A stretch of DNA of 64,000 bases from Rhodococcus jostii RHA1 (GCF_000014565.1 NC_008268.1:5336501-5400500), one strand, 5' to 3'. Shown: positions 44,667-54,262, numbered from the stretch's first letter. Notes: generated by a model from the sequence alone, not told the origin. Numbers and translations: made by a program.

Positions 44667-45944
44667 ATGAGCAGAGTGTGGTTGGTGTGGGGCGTCGGGG
44701 TTGTCGCTTATATCGTCGCCGTCCTGCATCGAACCTCGTTCGGTGTGTCGGGCCTCGCGGCGACGGAACGATTTTCGATCAGTCCGAGTGTGTTGTCGGG
44801 TTTCGTCGTACTCCAGATCGTGGTGTATGCGGGGATGCAGATCCCGGCGGGTGTGCTCCTCGACCGGTACGGGTCGCGGATCATGATTTCCGCGGGCGCC
44901 CTCATCATGGCCTCGGCACAGATGCTCCTCGCGCTCACCGAATCGCTGCCGCTGGCGGTCGCCGCGCGCGTTCTCGTCGGCGTCGGCGACGCGATGACGT
45001 TCATCTCCGTGCTGCGCCTGGTGCCGCAGTGGTTCGCGCCGCGGCGGGTCCCGCTCGTGTCGCAGCTGACCGGCATCTTCGGTCAGATCGGTCAGATCCT
45101 GTCGGCGCTGCCGTTGATGCTGTTGCTGAACGGGCCGGGCTGGGGTTTCGCGTACGGCAGCGCGGCGTCGCTCGGTTTGCTGTCGTTCGTGCTCGCCGTG
45201 TCCGTCATCCGCAATGCGCCGCCCGGTCTGGAGGTGGTGGCCGCGCCCGCCGGACTGCGGGAGGTGGGCAAGCAGATCCGCGCCGTGTGGGGTCGTCCCG
45301 GCACCCGGCTCGGGTTCTTCACCCACATGGGCACGCAGTTCTCGATGACCACGTTCGCCCTGTTGTGGGGTGTGCCGTACCTGAGGTCGGCGCAGGGGTT
45401 GTCGCCGGCGGAGGCCGGTTCGCTGCTGACCCTGTCGGTGATCTCGGCGATCGTGGCCGGGCCGATCATCGGCATCCTCAGCGGCCGGTTCCCGATGCGC
45501 CGCTCCTATCTGGTGCTGGCGATCATGATCAGCAACGCGGCGATCTGGACCGTCGTCCTGTCGCTGCCGGGTCCGGCGCCGATCTGGTTGCTGATCGTGC
45601 TGGTGATGGTGATCTCGGTGGGCGGCCCCGGTTCGATGATCGGCTTCGACTACGCCCGCATGTTCAATCCCAGCACCAGCATGGGAACGGCGCAGGGAAT
45701 GGTCAACATCGGCGGCTTCCTGGCGTCGTTGCTGGTCATCCAGGCGATGGGTCTCATCCTCGACGCGATGGGCGGGTACTCGTTCGACGCGTTCCGGGTG
45801 GCCTGGCTCGTGCAGTACCCGGTCTGGATCGTGGCGATCACGGGTGTTCTGGTGACGCGTGGGAAGACGCGGAGGCAGATGGGATTGGTGCTGCGGCCCA
45901 TTCGTCAGGTGTGGCGGGAGCGGGGCGGTCGCCGAAAGGGCTAG
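44667..45944 (+). CDS. MFS transporter
   Basis: A 425-residue, twelve-helix major facilitator. The signature LLDRYGSRIMI (motif A) follows helix 2, and the GVGDAMTFISVLRLVPQWF helix 4 region is typical of NarK/anion-organic acid type members. The C-terminus is short and basic. It lies upstream of the AGPS-like gene, but an inverted repeat immediately after its stop suggests that gene has its own promoter. Substrate unknown. Confidence 0.9.
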   Translation: MSRVWLVWGVGVVAYIVAVLHRTSFGVSGLAATERFSISPSVLSGFVVLQIVVYAGMQIPAGVLLDRYGSRIMISAGALIMASAQMLLALTESLPLAVAARVLVGVGDAMTFISVLRLVPQWFAPRRVPLVSQLTGIFGQIGQILSALPLMLLLNGPGWGFAYGSAASLGLLSFVLAVSVIRNAPPGLEVVAAPAGLREVGKQIRAVWGRPGTRLGFFTHMGTQFSMTTFALLWGVPYLRSAQGLSPAEAGSLLTLSVISAIVAGPIIGILSGRFPMRRSYLVLAIMISNAAIWTVVLSLPGPAPIWLLIVLVMVISVGGPGSMIGFDYARMFNPSTSMGTAQGMVNIGGFLASLLVIQAMGLILDAMGGYSFDAFRVAWLVQYPVWIVAITGVLVTRGKTRRQMGLVLRPIRQVWRERGGRRKG

Positions 45945-45968
45945 TTACACTCTTACATGATGTGTAAC
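45944..45968. promoter_or_regulatory. GTTACAC-N11-GTGTAAC operator before the AGPS-like gene
   Basis: A perfect 7-bp inverted repeat begins on the last base of the MFS stop codon and ends 10 bases before the AGPS ATG. It is followed by TATAAC. The position would block transcription or translation start of the AGPS-DAG kinase pair. Confidence 0.6.
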
Positions 45969-45978
45969 ACTATAACGC

Positions 45979-47607
45979 ATGAGCAATGAGCGATCGGAAG
46001 ATCACGCCGTCCTGACGGCTCCCCCGATGCAGTGGGACGCCTGGGGTGCGTCGGAAAAGCACAAGGTCCTCTCGGACGGCGTCAAAGGACTGCTCCAGCA
46101 GGCCCTCGGCGTCACGATCAGGGAACCCTCCGACCGGGTGGCCGACGACGTCGTCCTGGCTCCCAGCGCACTGTCAGACCAGCAGATCGCCGCGCTCGCG
46201 GGCATCGTCGGAGAACAGTTCTGCAGCACCGCGCACTCCGACCGGCTGCTGCGTTCCGGCGGCAAGAGCACGCTCGACCTGCTGCGTCGCCGCAGCACCG
46301 AACCGCAGAACGCACCCGACGCCGTGATCACTCCCGGCACCGACGCCGAGGTCGCCGACGTGCTCCGATACTGCGCCGACCACGGCATCGCGGTGGTGCC
46401 GTTCGGGGGCGGAACGAGCGTGGTCGGCGGACTCGACCCCGTGCGCGACCGATTCGACGCCGTCGTCTCGCTGGACCTGCGCCGGTTCGACGCGCTCATC
46501 GACCTCGACACCGACTCCGGCATCGCGACGCTGGGCGCGGGCGTGACGGGTCCGCTCGCCGAGGAACTGCTCGGCGCGCACGGCTTCTCGCTCGGGCACT
46601 TCCCGCAGAGCTTCATGTTCGCGACCATCGGCGGCTTCGCGGCCACCCGGTCGTCGGGGCAGGCGTCCGCGGGGTACGGGCGGTTCGAGGACATGGTGCA
46701 GGGACTGCGGGTGGTGACCCCCACCGGGACCCTCGACACGGGGCGCGCCCCGGCCTCCGCGGCGGGTCCGGACCTCGGCGAATTGTTCGTCGGGTCGGAG
46801 GGCACGCTCGGCGTGATCACCCGGGTGCGGGTGCGGGTGCACGCGGTCCCCGACACCACCGTCCGGGAAGGGTGGAGTTTCCCCGACTTCGAGACGGGCG
46901 CGGCGGCTCTGCGTGCGTTGCGGCAGGAAGGTGCGGTCCCGACCGTGCTGCGGCTGTCCGACGAGGCGGAGACGGCGGTGAACCTCGCGACCACCGACAA
47001 GATCGGTGAGGAGACCGTCACCGGCGGCTGCCTGGCGATCACGACGTTCGAGGGCACCGCCGAGCACACCGCGGAGCGGACGGCGGAGGCTCGTGCCGTG
47101 CTGGTGGCGCACGGCGGCACGTCCCTGGGCGAGGGGCCCGGAAACGGTTGGGAGCACGGCCGTTTCGACGCACCGTACCTGCGCGACTCGCTGCTCGACG
47201 CCGGAGCGCTGTGTGAGACGCTGGAAACCGCGACCACCTGGGGCAACCTCGCTGCGCTCCGCACGGCCGTGACCACCGCGCTGACGGAGTCGCTGTCCGG
47301 GCAGGGCACCCCGCCGCTCGTCCTCTGCCACATCTCGCACACGTACCCGACCGGCGCCTCGCTGTATTTCACCGTCGTGTCCGCGCAGGCGGACGACCCG
47401 ATCGAACAGTGGCGGAAGGCCAAGACCGCCGCCGGTGATGCGATCGTCGCCGCCGGCGGCACCATCACGCACCACCACGCGGTCGGAGTCGACCACCGCC
47501 CGTGGATGCGGGACGAGATCGGCGACCTGGGCGTCGCGATTCTGCGGGCGGTCAAGGACACGGTCGATCCGGTGGGAATCCTCAACCCCGGCAAGCTGAT
47601 TCCGTGA
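45979..47607 (+). CDS. FAD-linked oxidase, alkyl-DHAP synthase (AGPS) family
   Basis: A 542-residue flavoprotein of the VAO/PCMH fold. The FAD pyrophosphate loop is PFGGGTSVVGG (residues 141-151), with FVGSEGTLGVIT later. The cap domain carries the HHHAVGVDHRPW segment typical of alkylglycerone-phosphate synthase, which makes ether-lipid precursors in eukaryotes. Mycobacteria encode a homologue (AgpS). Its GTGA overlap with a diacylglycerol-kinase-type lipid kinase gene supports a glycerolipid role. No obvious ribosome binding site precedes the ATG. Confidence 0.88.
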   Translation: MSNERSEDHAVLTAPPMQWDAWGASEKHKVLSDGVKGLLQQALGVTIREPSDRVADDVVLAPSALSDQQIAALAGIVGEQFCSTAHSDRLLRSGGKSTLDLLRRRSTEPQNAPDAVITPGTDAEVADVLRYCADHGIAVVPFGGGTSVVGGLDPVRDRFDAVVSLDLRRFDALIDLDTDSGIATLGAGVTGPLAEELLGAHGFSLGHFPQSFMFATIGGFAATRSSGQASAGYGRFEDMVQGLRVVTPTGTLDTGRAPASAAGPDLGELFVGSEGTLGVITRVRVRVHAVPDTTVREGWSFPDFETGAAALRALRQEGAVPTVLRLSDEAETAVNLATTDKIGEETVTGGCLAITTFEGTAEHTAERTAEARAVLVAHGGTSLGEGPGNGWEHGRFDAPYLRDSLLDAGALCETLETATTWGNLAALRTAVTTALTESLSGQGTPPLVLCHISHTYPTGASLYFTVVSAQADDPIEQWRKAKTAAGDAIVAAGGTITHHHAVGVDHRPWMRDEIGDLGVAILRAVKDTVDPVGILNPGKLIP

Positions 47608-48518
47608 GCACCCAGCAGGTGATCGAGAAGGTCACCGTCCTCGTCAACCCCCTCGCCGGTCACGGTCACGCACCCGTCGCCGGCCGCAAGGGGGTGGCCC
47701 GCCTGCGTGAGCGCGGGGTCGCCGTCACCGAGATCATCGGAACGGATGCCGATCACGCGCGCATGCTGGCGCGCCGGGCGATCGACGACGGCACCGACGC
47801 GCTCGTCGTCGTCGGCGGGGACGGCGCCATCAGCATCGGGTTGCAGGCGGCGGCGCAGTCCGGGACGCCGGTCGGGCTGATCCCGGCCGGCACCGGCAAC
47901 GACCACGCGCGCGAATTCGGTATCCCCGTTGGCGATCCCGTCGCCGCGGCCGACGTGATCGCCGACGGGGAGGTGCAGGAGTCCGACCTCGCCAGGATCA
48001 CGCTCACGGACGGCGCGGTGGTGTGGGCGGGCACCATCGTGGCGAGCGGATTCGACTCGCTCGTCACGGACCGCGCCAACCGGATGTCCTGGCCGAAGGG
48101 TCCGATGCGGTACAACCTCGCGATGCTCGCCGAACTGACGCAGCTCCGCCCGCTGCACTACAGCATCGAATTGGACGAGGAGAGGTTCCAGGTGGACGCC
48201 ACCCTCGTGGCGGTGGGCAACGGACGCTCCTACGGCGGCGGCATGCAGATCTGCCCGGGCGCCGACAAGACCGACGGCCTGCTCGACGTCACGGTCGTCG
48301 ACTACGGTCGCCGGTCGAGGCTGGTCCGCTTGTTCCCCCGGGTCTACAAGGGCACACACGTGGATCTCCCCGACGTGCAGACCTACCGTTCACGGACGGT
48401 GCGATTGCAGTGCGACGGCATCACGGCCTACGCGGACGGCGACCGGGTCGGCCCGCTGCCCGTCACCATCGAGGCGGTGCCGGCCGCCCTGCGCATCCTC
48501 AGCCACACCCCGGCCTGA
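47604..48518 (+). CDS. Diacylglycerol kinase-family lipid kinase
   Basis: A 304-residue DAGK-catalytic-domain protein like mycobacterial Rv2252. It has NPLAGHG near the N-terminus and GGDGAI at residues 71-76. PAGTGNDHAREF (substrate/nucleotide loop) comes next, with a C-terminal beta domain carrying DADGD-like residues in AYADGDRVG. It phosphorylates diacylglycerol or a related lipid for phospholipid or phosphatidylinositol-mannoside supply. The GTG start overlaps the stop of the AGPS-like gene. Confidence 0.92.
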   Translation: MSTQQVIEKVTVLVNPLAGHGHAPVAGRKGVARLRERGVAVTEIIGTDADHARMLARRAIDDGTDALVVVGGDGAISIGLQAAAQSGTPVGLIPAGTGNDHAREFGIPVGDPVAAADVIADGEVQESDLARITLTDGAVVWAGTIVASGFDSLVTDRANRMSWPKGPMRYNLAMLAELTQLRPLHYSIELDEERFQVDATLVAVGNGRSYGGGMQICPGADKTDGLLDVTVVDYGRRSRLVRLFPRVYKGTHVDLPDVQTYRSRTVRLQCDGITAYADGDRVGPLPVTIEAVPAALRILSHTPA

Positions 48519-48522
48519 GCGG

Positions 48523-48906
48523 TCACAACCCGCGCAACCGGTCCATCTCGCGGCGTTCGCGTTTGGTGGGCCTGCCGGCGCCGCGGTCGCGCTGCGGTAT
48601 CGACGCGAGGACTTCGCGCGGTGGGGGCGGTGGTGTGTTGTCGGTGTAGCACTCGACCGCCACCACCGCGCCGACCCGTTTGGTGATCGGCCGGACAACC
48701 TCGACGATGCGTTCGACACCCGCCGCGCGAACGCGGACCTCGTCACCGGCCTTGACCGGCTGCGCCGGTTTGGCGGTGGTGCCGTTGACCCGCACGTGCC
48801 CCGACCTGCAGGCGGCCGCCGCCGCGGACCGCGTTTTGAACAGCCGGGTCGCCCAGGTCCAGCTGTCGACCCGGACGCTCGCGGGATCGGTACCGGAAAT
48901 CGCCAC
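48523..48906 (-). CDS. S4-domain RNA-binding protein (Hsp15-like)
   Basis: A 127-residue protein. The S4 domain at residues 10-65 has RVDSWTWATRLFKTRSAAAAACRSGHVRVNG, and a basic Arg-rich tail ends KRERREMDRLRGL. Bacterial Hsp15 proteins of this layout recycle stalled 50S-peptidyl-tRNA. The GTG at 48906 fits the family length. It is convergent with the DAG kinase gene, four bases apart. Confidence 0.9.
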   Translation of the reverse strand: MAISGTDPASVRVDSWTWATRLFKTRSAAAAACRSGHVRVNGTTAKPAQPVKAGDEVRVRAAGVERIVEVVRPITKRVGAVVAVECYTDNTPPPPPREVLASIPQRDRGAGRPTKRERREMDRLRGL

Positions 48907-48953
48907 CCGACCAGGATACGAAAGCGCGCGTGACGGTGTGGCCTGCGGGCGCG

Positions 48954-50429
48954 TCACCCGTTCGGGGGAGTACGGTTCGACCGGGCGAGGGTCGGTTGCA
49001 CTGCCGGGCCGGTGACGTCGCAATGTGGTTTGCATGCAACCGAATCCGCGGGGGGAGTCGGCGGGGCGGGCGCCCGGATCAGGGCTGCGGCGATGGTCGC
49101 CCCGACCAGGAGCAGTGCGATGCAGATGTACATCGCGATGCGGAAGCCCTGCGAGAAGCTGTCGGGGTCGATCATGCTTTCGGCGTCGATCCCGGCGATC
49201 CCGGGGAGTGCGGCCACCGCCAGCAGCTGGCTGGTGCGCGCGACGGCGTTGTTCACCCCGGAGGCGATGCCGGACTGGTCGACCGGGACCGACCCGAGCA
49301 CGGCGGCGGTCAGCGGCGCGACCATGGCGGACAGTCCGAGGCCGAAGACGACGACGCCGGGGAGCACGACCGTCCAATAGTTCGCACCCGGCCCGATCCG
49401 GGTCATCAACAGCAGGCCGATCGCTGCGAGTGCGGGCCCGACGGTCATCGGCAGCCGTGGGCCGTGGGTCTGGGCGTAGCTGCCGGCGCGGGAGGAGAAC
49501 GCCAGCATCGCCAGCGTGATCGGGATGGTGGCGACTCCGGCTTCGATCGGCGAGTATCCGGCCACCAACTGCAACTGCAGGACCAGGAGGAAGAAGACGC
49601 CGCCGAGTGCGGCGTACACGGCGAGCGTCACCAGGTTTGCCACCACGAACATGCGCGACGCGAACAAACTCGGCGGCACCAGGGCGTTCGGTGAACGCCG
49701 TTCCACCACGACGAACGCGATCAGCGCGACGGTCCCGACCACCCCGGCGATCAGGTTCATCTCGATCAGACCGTAGGTGAGCGCGCCGAGGCCGATCACC
49801 GCGCACACCGACCCGAGCACGTCGAGGTGATCGGGCGGATGCGGGTCGCGGCTCTCCGGGACGTGCCGCATCGACGCCCACACGACGACGACGGCGAACG
49901 GAAGATTGAGCAGGAACACCGACCGCCAGCCGGCCACCTCCACCAGCCAGCCGCCCAGGAGAGGGCCGATCGCCCCCGCCACCCCGCCGAGTCCCGACCA
50001 CAGTCCGATTGCGGCACCCCGGTCGTCCTCGTGGATCGAGGCCGAGATCAGAGCGAGGCTGCCGGGGGTCAGCATCGCGGCCCCGACACCCTGCAGAATC
50101 CGTGCGATCACGAGCATCGTGATGTCGGGTGCGATGCCGCACAGGAGTGACGCCGCCGCGAACCAGACCGTCCCCCAGACGAAGACGCGGCGCCTGCCCC
50201 AGCGATCCCCGAGCGCCCCGCCCAGCAGGATCAGCGACGCCAGGGCGAGGGTGTACCCGCTCAGTACCCACTGCATTCCCGCGACATCCGACCCGAGGTC
50301 CTCGCCGATGTGCGGCAGGGCGATGTTCACCACCGTGCCGTCCAGTAGCGCGAGGCTCGAACCGAGAACGGTCGCGGTGATCACCCACCGCCCTTGGCGG
50401 GTGCTCAGGCGCAGAACTGTCTCGGTCAT
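48954..50429 (-). CDS. MFS exporter, DHA2 family
   Basis: A 491-residue, fourteen-helix drug/H+ antiporter. LLDGTVVNIALPHIGEDL lies in helix 1, motif A is GDRWGRRRVFV, and the helix 5 motif C region is GLGGVAGAIGPLLGGWL. No regulator gene is adjacent, and it is transcribed away from the GNAT gene. It is one of three DHA2 exporters in the window. The C-terminal tail after helix 14 is about 40 residues, polar and Pro-rich. Confidence 0.92.
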   Translation of the reverse strand: MTETVLRLSTRQGRWVITATVLGSSLALLDGTVVNIALPHIGEDLGSDVAGMQWVLSGYTLALASLILLGGALGDRWGRRRVFVWGTVWFAAASLLCGIAPDITMLVIARILQGVGAAMLTPGSLALISASIHEDDRGAAIGLWSGLGGVAGAIGPLLGGWLVEVAGWRSVFLLNLPFAVVVVWASMRHVPESRDPHPPDHLDVLGSVCAVIGLGALTYGLIEMNLIAGVVGTVALIAFVVVERRSPNALVPPSLFASRMFVVANLVTLAVYAALGGVFFLLVLQLQLVAGYSPIEAGVATIPITLAMLAFSSRAGSYAQTHGPRLPMTVGPALAAIGLLLMTRIGPGANYWTVVLPGVVVFGLGLSAMVAPLTAAVLGSVPVDQSGIASGVNNAVARTSQLLAVAALPGIAGIDAESMIDPDSFSQGFRIAMYICIALLLVGATIAAALIRAPAPPTPPADSVACKPHCDVTGPAVQPTLARSNRTPPNG

Positions 50430-50543
50430 CTCCCCATGGTGCGCCGCGGTTCAGGCAGCGCGGTACTCGTTGCGATTTCTCGCGCGGGCTTCGGCATACT
50501 CGACATCGTTGCCCGGTCGAAACCGAAAGTCGAGAGCCTGCAC

Positions 50544-50999
50544 GTGTACATCGAAGTCGACGACCTGTCCCGCGAGGCCGTGCACGGACTGTTGGCCGAG
50601 CACCTGGCGGACATGCGTGCCACGTCGCCGCCCGACAGTGTTCACGCCCTCGATCTGCCCGGCTTGCGGGACCCGTCGGTCACCGTGTGGACGCTCTGGG
50701 ACGAGGAGACGGTGCTGGGAACCGTGGCTCTGCGTGAGCTCTCGCCGGCCGAGGGCGAGATCAAGTCGATGCGGACGGCCACCGAGGCGCGCGGGCGGGG
50801 TGTGGCCAGCCGGCTCCTCGCGCATCTGGTCGACGAGGCGCGGGCACGCGGGTACGTCCGGCTCAACCTCGAGACCGGCACCGAGGACTTCTTCGCCCCG
50901 GCCAGGCGCCTGTACACCGAGCACGGCTTCACCGAATGCCCCCCGTTCGGGAGCTACGGCAACGATCCGAACAGCATCTTCTTCACACTCGCCCTGTGA
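50544..50999 (+). CDS. GNAT-family N-acetyltransferase
   Basis: A 151-residue acetyltransferase. The acetyl-CoA loop is RTATEARGRGVASRLLAHLV (Q/RxxGxG/A), and the C-terminal strand-helix LYTEHGFTECPPFGSY is typical of GNATs related to YsnE/PhnO. Longer in-frame starts exist (ATG at 50436) but would add a leader unlike the family. The GTG at 50544 begins right at the first strand and is preferred, without a strong ribosome binding site. The substrate is unknown. Confidence 0.85.
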   Translation: MYIEVDDLSREAVHGLLAEHLADMRATSPPDSVHALDLPGLRDPSVTVWTLWDEETVLGTVALRELSPAEGEIKSMRTATEARGRGVASRLLAHLVDEARARGYVRLNLETGTEDFFAPARRLYTEHGFTECPPFGSYGNDPNSIFFTLAL

Positions 51000-51052
51000 C
51001 AGCCCGGTCCGTGCGACACTTTCCGCCACGCACCTCGATATACGGAGAACTC

Positions 51053-51472
51053 ATGGACATCATGCGCAAGGTCGCAGTCGGGGCCGTCGCGGTGGCCGGC
51101 CTGTCTTTCTTCGCCGCGGGGACGGCCGCGGCAGACCCGGTGCCGGCGCCCATGCCGCCGCCGCTACCCGCGCCGATGCCGGTCCCGTTGCCTGCGGGGA
51201 CATACCTCGGCACCACCAACGTTCTCGGTGGCGACCTGATCTGGAAGGGCAAGACGTTCGGGCCCGGGTGGGTCATGGACAACTTCGGTGTGTTCTTTCC
51301 GTACATCTTCGGCATGACCACACCGGAAGCGAGCGGTTCCCTCGTCACCGACTACAGCCCTTCCGGGCTGCCGTTCCTGACCGACCGGATCACCCCGAGG
51401 CCCGACGGCACCTACGAGGGCACCGTCTACATCAACGGCAACCCCGTGGCGGGGTACGCCCTCCACAAGTAG
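51053..51472 (+). CDS. Secreted protein of unknown function
   Basis: A 139-residue protein with a classical signal peptide (about residues 1-27, AAGTAAADP) and a Pro/Met-rich linker (PAPMPPPLPAPMPVPLP). A compact, Gly/Tyr/Phe-rich domain follows, including TYLGTTNVLGGDLIWKGKTFGPGWV and a late TYEGTVYINGNPVAGYALHK. No cysteines are present in the mature part. GGAG precedes the ATG. No family recognised; likely cell-wall or culture-filtrate located. Confidence 0.8.
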   Translation: MDIMRKVAVGAVAVAGLSFFAAGTAAADPVPAPMPPPLPAPMPVPLPAGTYLGTTNVLGGDLIWKGKTFGPGWVMDNFGVFFPYIFGMTTPEASGSLVTDYSPSGLPFLTDRITPRPDGTYEGTVYINGNPVAGYALHK

Positions 51473-51485
51473 GCGATCAGCAGGG

Positions 51486-52934
51486 CTACACCTTCGACGG
51501 TGCGAGCGGTTCGGGGGTAATCGAGTTCGGCGCCGCGGGGGTGACGCGGCGAGTGGGGATGGCCAGCGTGATGGCCGCGGCGACCAGTGCGACACCGCAA
51601 CCGATCAACAGGCCGGTTCGGAAGCCGCCCTCGGTGGGCAGGGTGTGGCCGGCGACCTGGACGCTCATCTGGGCGAGAACCACACCGACGACGGCAGCGG
51701 ACACCGCGGTACCGACCGAGCGCATCAGAGAATTGACGCTGTTGGCGGAGGCGGTCGCGGACTGCGGCACGGCGCTCATCACCAGGGCGGGCATCGCACC
51801 GTAGGCCAGACCGACGCCCGAGCCGCAGATACAGGTCACCACGACCAGGCCCCACGTCGACCCCATCAGGAACATCGACGATCCGTAGCCGAGCGCGATG
51901 ACGAGGCTTCCGACGAGCAGGGTGACCTTCGGCCCGCGGGTGGATGACAGCTTGGCGCCGAAGGGGGAGACCGCCATCATCATCAGACCCGAGGGGGCCA
52001 TCCACAGACCCATGGCCAGCATCGACTGTCCCAGGCCGTATCCCGTAGACGCCGGCAACTGCAGGAGCTGTGGAACGATCAGGGACTGGGCGTACATGGC
52101 GAAACCGACGACGACGGACGCGGCGTTGGTCAGCAGCACCTGACGGCCGGCGATCACCCGCAGGTCGACCAGCGGTTCGGGAGTGCGGAGTTCCCACCAG
52201 CCCCAGGCCGTCAACGCGACGACCGTGGTCGCGAACAGACCGAGGGTGGTGCTGCTCGCCCAGCCCCAGTCGGCGCCCTTGGACACAGCCAGCAGCAGGG
52301 ACACCAGTCCGACACCCAGTCCGACTGCGCCGATGGGATCGAAGCGGGCCTTGGGTCCGTGGACGGGTGTGGCAGGCACGAAGAACCAGAGCAGCACGGC
52401 GATCAGCGCGCTGAGCCCGGCGGCGCCCCAGAACAGCACGCGCCAGCTCGCATTCTCCGCGACCGTTGCGGCGAGCGGCAGACCGAGGGCGCCGCCGATG
52501 CCCATGGACGAGCTCATCAAGGCGATGGAGGAGTGCAGGCGCTCGGGCGGCAGCAGGTCCCGCAGTGCGCTGATTCCCAGCGGAATCATGCCCACACCAA
52601 TGCCCTGCAGCCCTCGGCCGATCACCATCGGGGCCAGGGACGTCGCGACCGCACAGACCACCGAGCCCAGGACGAGCGGAACCGTGCAGATCAGCATCAT
52701 CCGCCGCTTGCCGTACAGGTCGCCGAGACGTCCGGTGACCGGTGTCGCCACGGCGCCGGCGAGCAGCGTCGCGGTGATCACCCAGGACGCGTTGGAGGCG
52801 GTCGTGTCGAGCAGTCGGGGAAGGTCGCCGATCAGCGGCACCACGAGGGTCTGCATGAGCGCGGCGACGATGCCGGTGAAGGCCAGCACGGCGACGAGGC
52901 CGCCCGGTCGGACGGCGGGCGTCGGACTGTCCAC
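51486..52934 (-). CDS. MFS exporter, DHA2-like
   Basis: A 482-residue, fourteen-helix major facilitator. Motif A is GDLYGKRRMMLI, and the helix 1 region has VAALMQTLVVPLIGDLP. It is probably a multidrug or small-molecule exporter. A strong inverted repeat at 52965-52999 lies just upstream of its start, so expression is likely controlled by a repressor encoded elsewhere. No regulator gene is adjacent. Confidence 0.9.
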   Translation of the reverse strand: MDSPTPAVRPGGLVAVLAFTGIVAALMQTLVVPLIGDLPRLLDTTASNASWVITATLLAGAVATPVTGRLGDLYGKRRMMLICTVPLVLGSVVCAVATSLAPMVIGRGLQGIGVGMIPLGISALRDLLPPERLHSSIALMSSSMGIGGALGLPLAATVAENASWRVLFWGAAGLSALIAVLLWFFVPATPVHGPKARFDPIGAVGLGVGLVSLLLAVSKGADWGWASSTTLGLFATTVVALTAWGWWELRTPEPLVDLRVIAGRQVLLTNAASVVVGFAMYAQSLIVPQLLQLPASTGYGLGQSMLAMGLWMAPSGLMMMAVSPFGAKLSSTRGPKVTLLVGSLVIALGYGSSMFLMGSTWGLVVVTCICGSGVGLAYGAMPALVMSAVPQSATASANSVNSLMRSVGTAVSAAVVGVVLAQMSVQVAGHTLPTEGGFRTGLLIGCGVALVAAAITLAIPTRRVTPAAPNSITPEPLAPSKV

Positions 52935-52964
52935 ACGAATCTCCTCAACTCAGCGAAACACAAT

Positions 52965-52999
52965 TTGTGCACCATACACAGCATATGCATGGTGCACAA
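52965..52999. promoter_or_regulatory. TTGTGCACCAT-N13-ATGGTGCACAA operator
   Basis: A perfect 11-bp inverted repeat with a 13-base spacer, 31 bases upstream of the MFS start. A third, partial half-site (TATCGTGCAA, 53006-53015) follows, suggesting a second dimer. The size and arm sequence fit a MarR- or TetR-type site. Confidence 0.7.
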
Positions 53000-53020
53000 C
53001 GTATGTATCGTGCAATGAGT

Positions 53021-54262
53021 TCAGGTGGGGCGTTTTCCGAGGTAGGCGGCGGCGAGTCCGCACGCGACCACGGCAACCACCGACAGTCCGGTCGATGTCC
53101 ACGCCCACGAGTCCGGCCCCGGCGTGCTCTCGGATCCGACGAGCGGCGCGTACGCCGTCCACCCGTAGTCGGCGATCAGCGGGACGGCCAGCGCGGCCGG
53201 CACCGCCAGCGACATCGCGGTGACCGATTCGCTCGACGGCAGACTCGACGCGACCGTGTACGACGCCGCGAGCGGAAGGAGGAGCCACGTCGCACCGGCG
53301 TGCAGGTTGTCCCACGGCGGGTGCTCGAACAGCGCCGCCGCGGCCACGACTGCGAGTGCCGCGATGCCGAACACCGGCTGCGGGAAGCGCCTGCCGAGCA
53401 CGGCACCCGTCAACGCGAGCGCCGCGGGCACCAGCAGCCACGGCCAGGAGTCCGGGAACGCCACGCCGATGTCCCCCGCGGCGACGAAGGCCATCGCGGC
53501 AAGCAACACGATCCCGGTGCGGCCCTCCAGCCACAGCGAGGCGGCGATCACCACCACGACGAGGACGAGTCCGAACATCCACCGGCCCTGCGTCGCACCG
53601 TAAGCGCCCACGTCCCAGACACGACGAACGAACCACCAGTACAGCACCAGCCCGATCAACGGCAGAACGATCCCGACGACGAGGGCGCGCCCGCTCACCG
53701 CGGCGAGCGTCCGCTCACCGAAGTCGCCGGACGCGAGCGTGACGGCCAGAACCACGGCCGTGAGCGCGAGGACGGTCAGCATCACCGGCTCGAACAAGGG
53801 TTCCGGAAGGTAGTCCGCGTAGCGCCGGGGAACCGGCGTCCGGAAATGGTCGATCGGTCCGGCGAGGAGGAGTCCGGTGAGAACCCCCGCCGCGAGTGCG
53901 GTCTGCGACCACGCCCGGTCGGCGGTGGCGCACAGTCCGACGATGCCGCCGAGCAGAAGGCCCGCACCGACTCCGCCGAGATACACCTCGGACTCCCACG
54001 GCCCCGTCGCCGGAGCGACACCCAGCAGCGCCAGGCCGATGAACGACAGCGTCGACATGATCCGGCGGACACGAACCAGCGTTGCCACCAGGACGGCGAC
54101 GATCGCGGCGAGGAAGGCGCCTGCGGCCGGACCGACATACAACGCGTCCAGGCGGTCGCCGTCGACCACGAACGCGAACTCACTGGACGTGGTGGACCTC
54201 AACGCAATTCCCGCGACGAACCCGCCCAGCAGCAGGCACACGTGCGAGATACTGAATGTCAT
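53021..54262 (-). CDS. Polytopic membrane protein, unknown function
   Basis: A 413-residue protein with roughly 11-12 hydrophobic segments along its whole length, short loops and no soluble domain. No transporter motif is recognised. Its last codons run up to the operator region of the MFS gene downstream, and it is divergent from the methyltransferase gene. The ATG at 54262 is chosen by the start of the first helix. Confidence 0.75.
   Translation of the reverse strand: MTFSISHVCLLLGGFVAGIALRSTTSSEFAFVVDGDRLDALYVGPAAGAFLAAIVAVLVATLVRVRRIMSTLSFIGLALLGVAPATGPWESEVYLGGVGAGLLLGGIVGLCATADRAWSQTALAAGVLTGLLLAGPIDHFRTPVPRRYADYLPEPLFEPVMLTVLALTAVVLAVTLASGDFGERTLAAVSGRALVVGIVLPLIGLVLYWWFVRRVWDVGAYGATQGRWMFGLVLVVVVIAASLWLEGRTGIVLLAAMAFVAAGDIGVAFPDSWPWLLVPAALALTGAVLGRRFPQPVFGIAALAVVAAAALFEHPPWDNLHAGATWLLLPLAASYTVASSLPSSESVTAMSLAVPAALAVPLIADYGWTAYAPLVGSESTPGPDSWAWTSTGLSVVAVVACGLAAAYLGKRPT

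Noticed and set aside
45969..45979. Leaderless promoter for the AGPS-like gene from TATAAC
   Set aside because: The hexamer ends only two bases before the ATG, too close for a start at the A of ATG, and lacks the final T of TANNNT.
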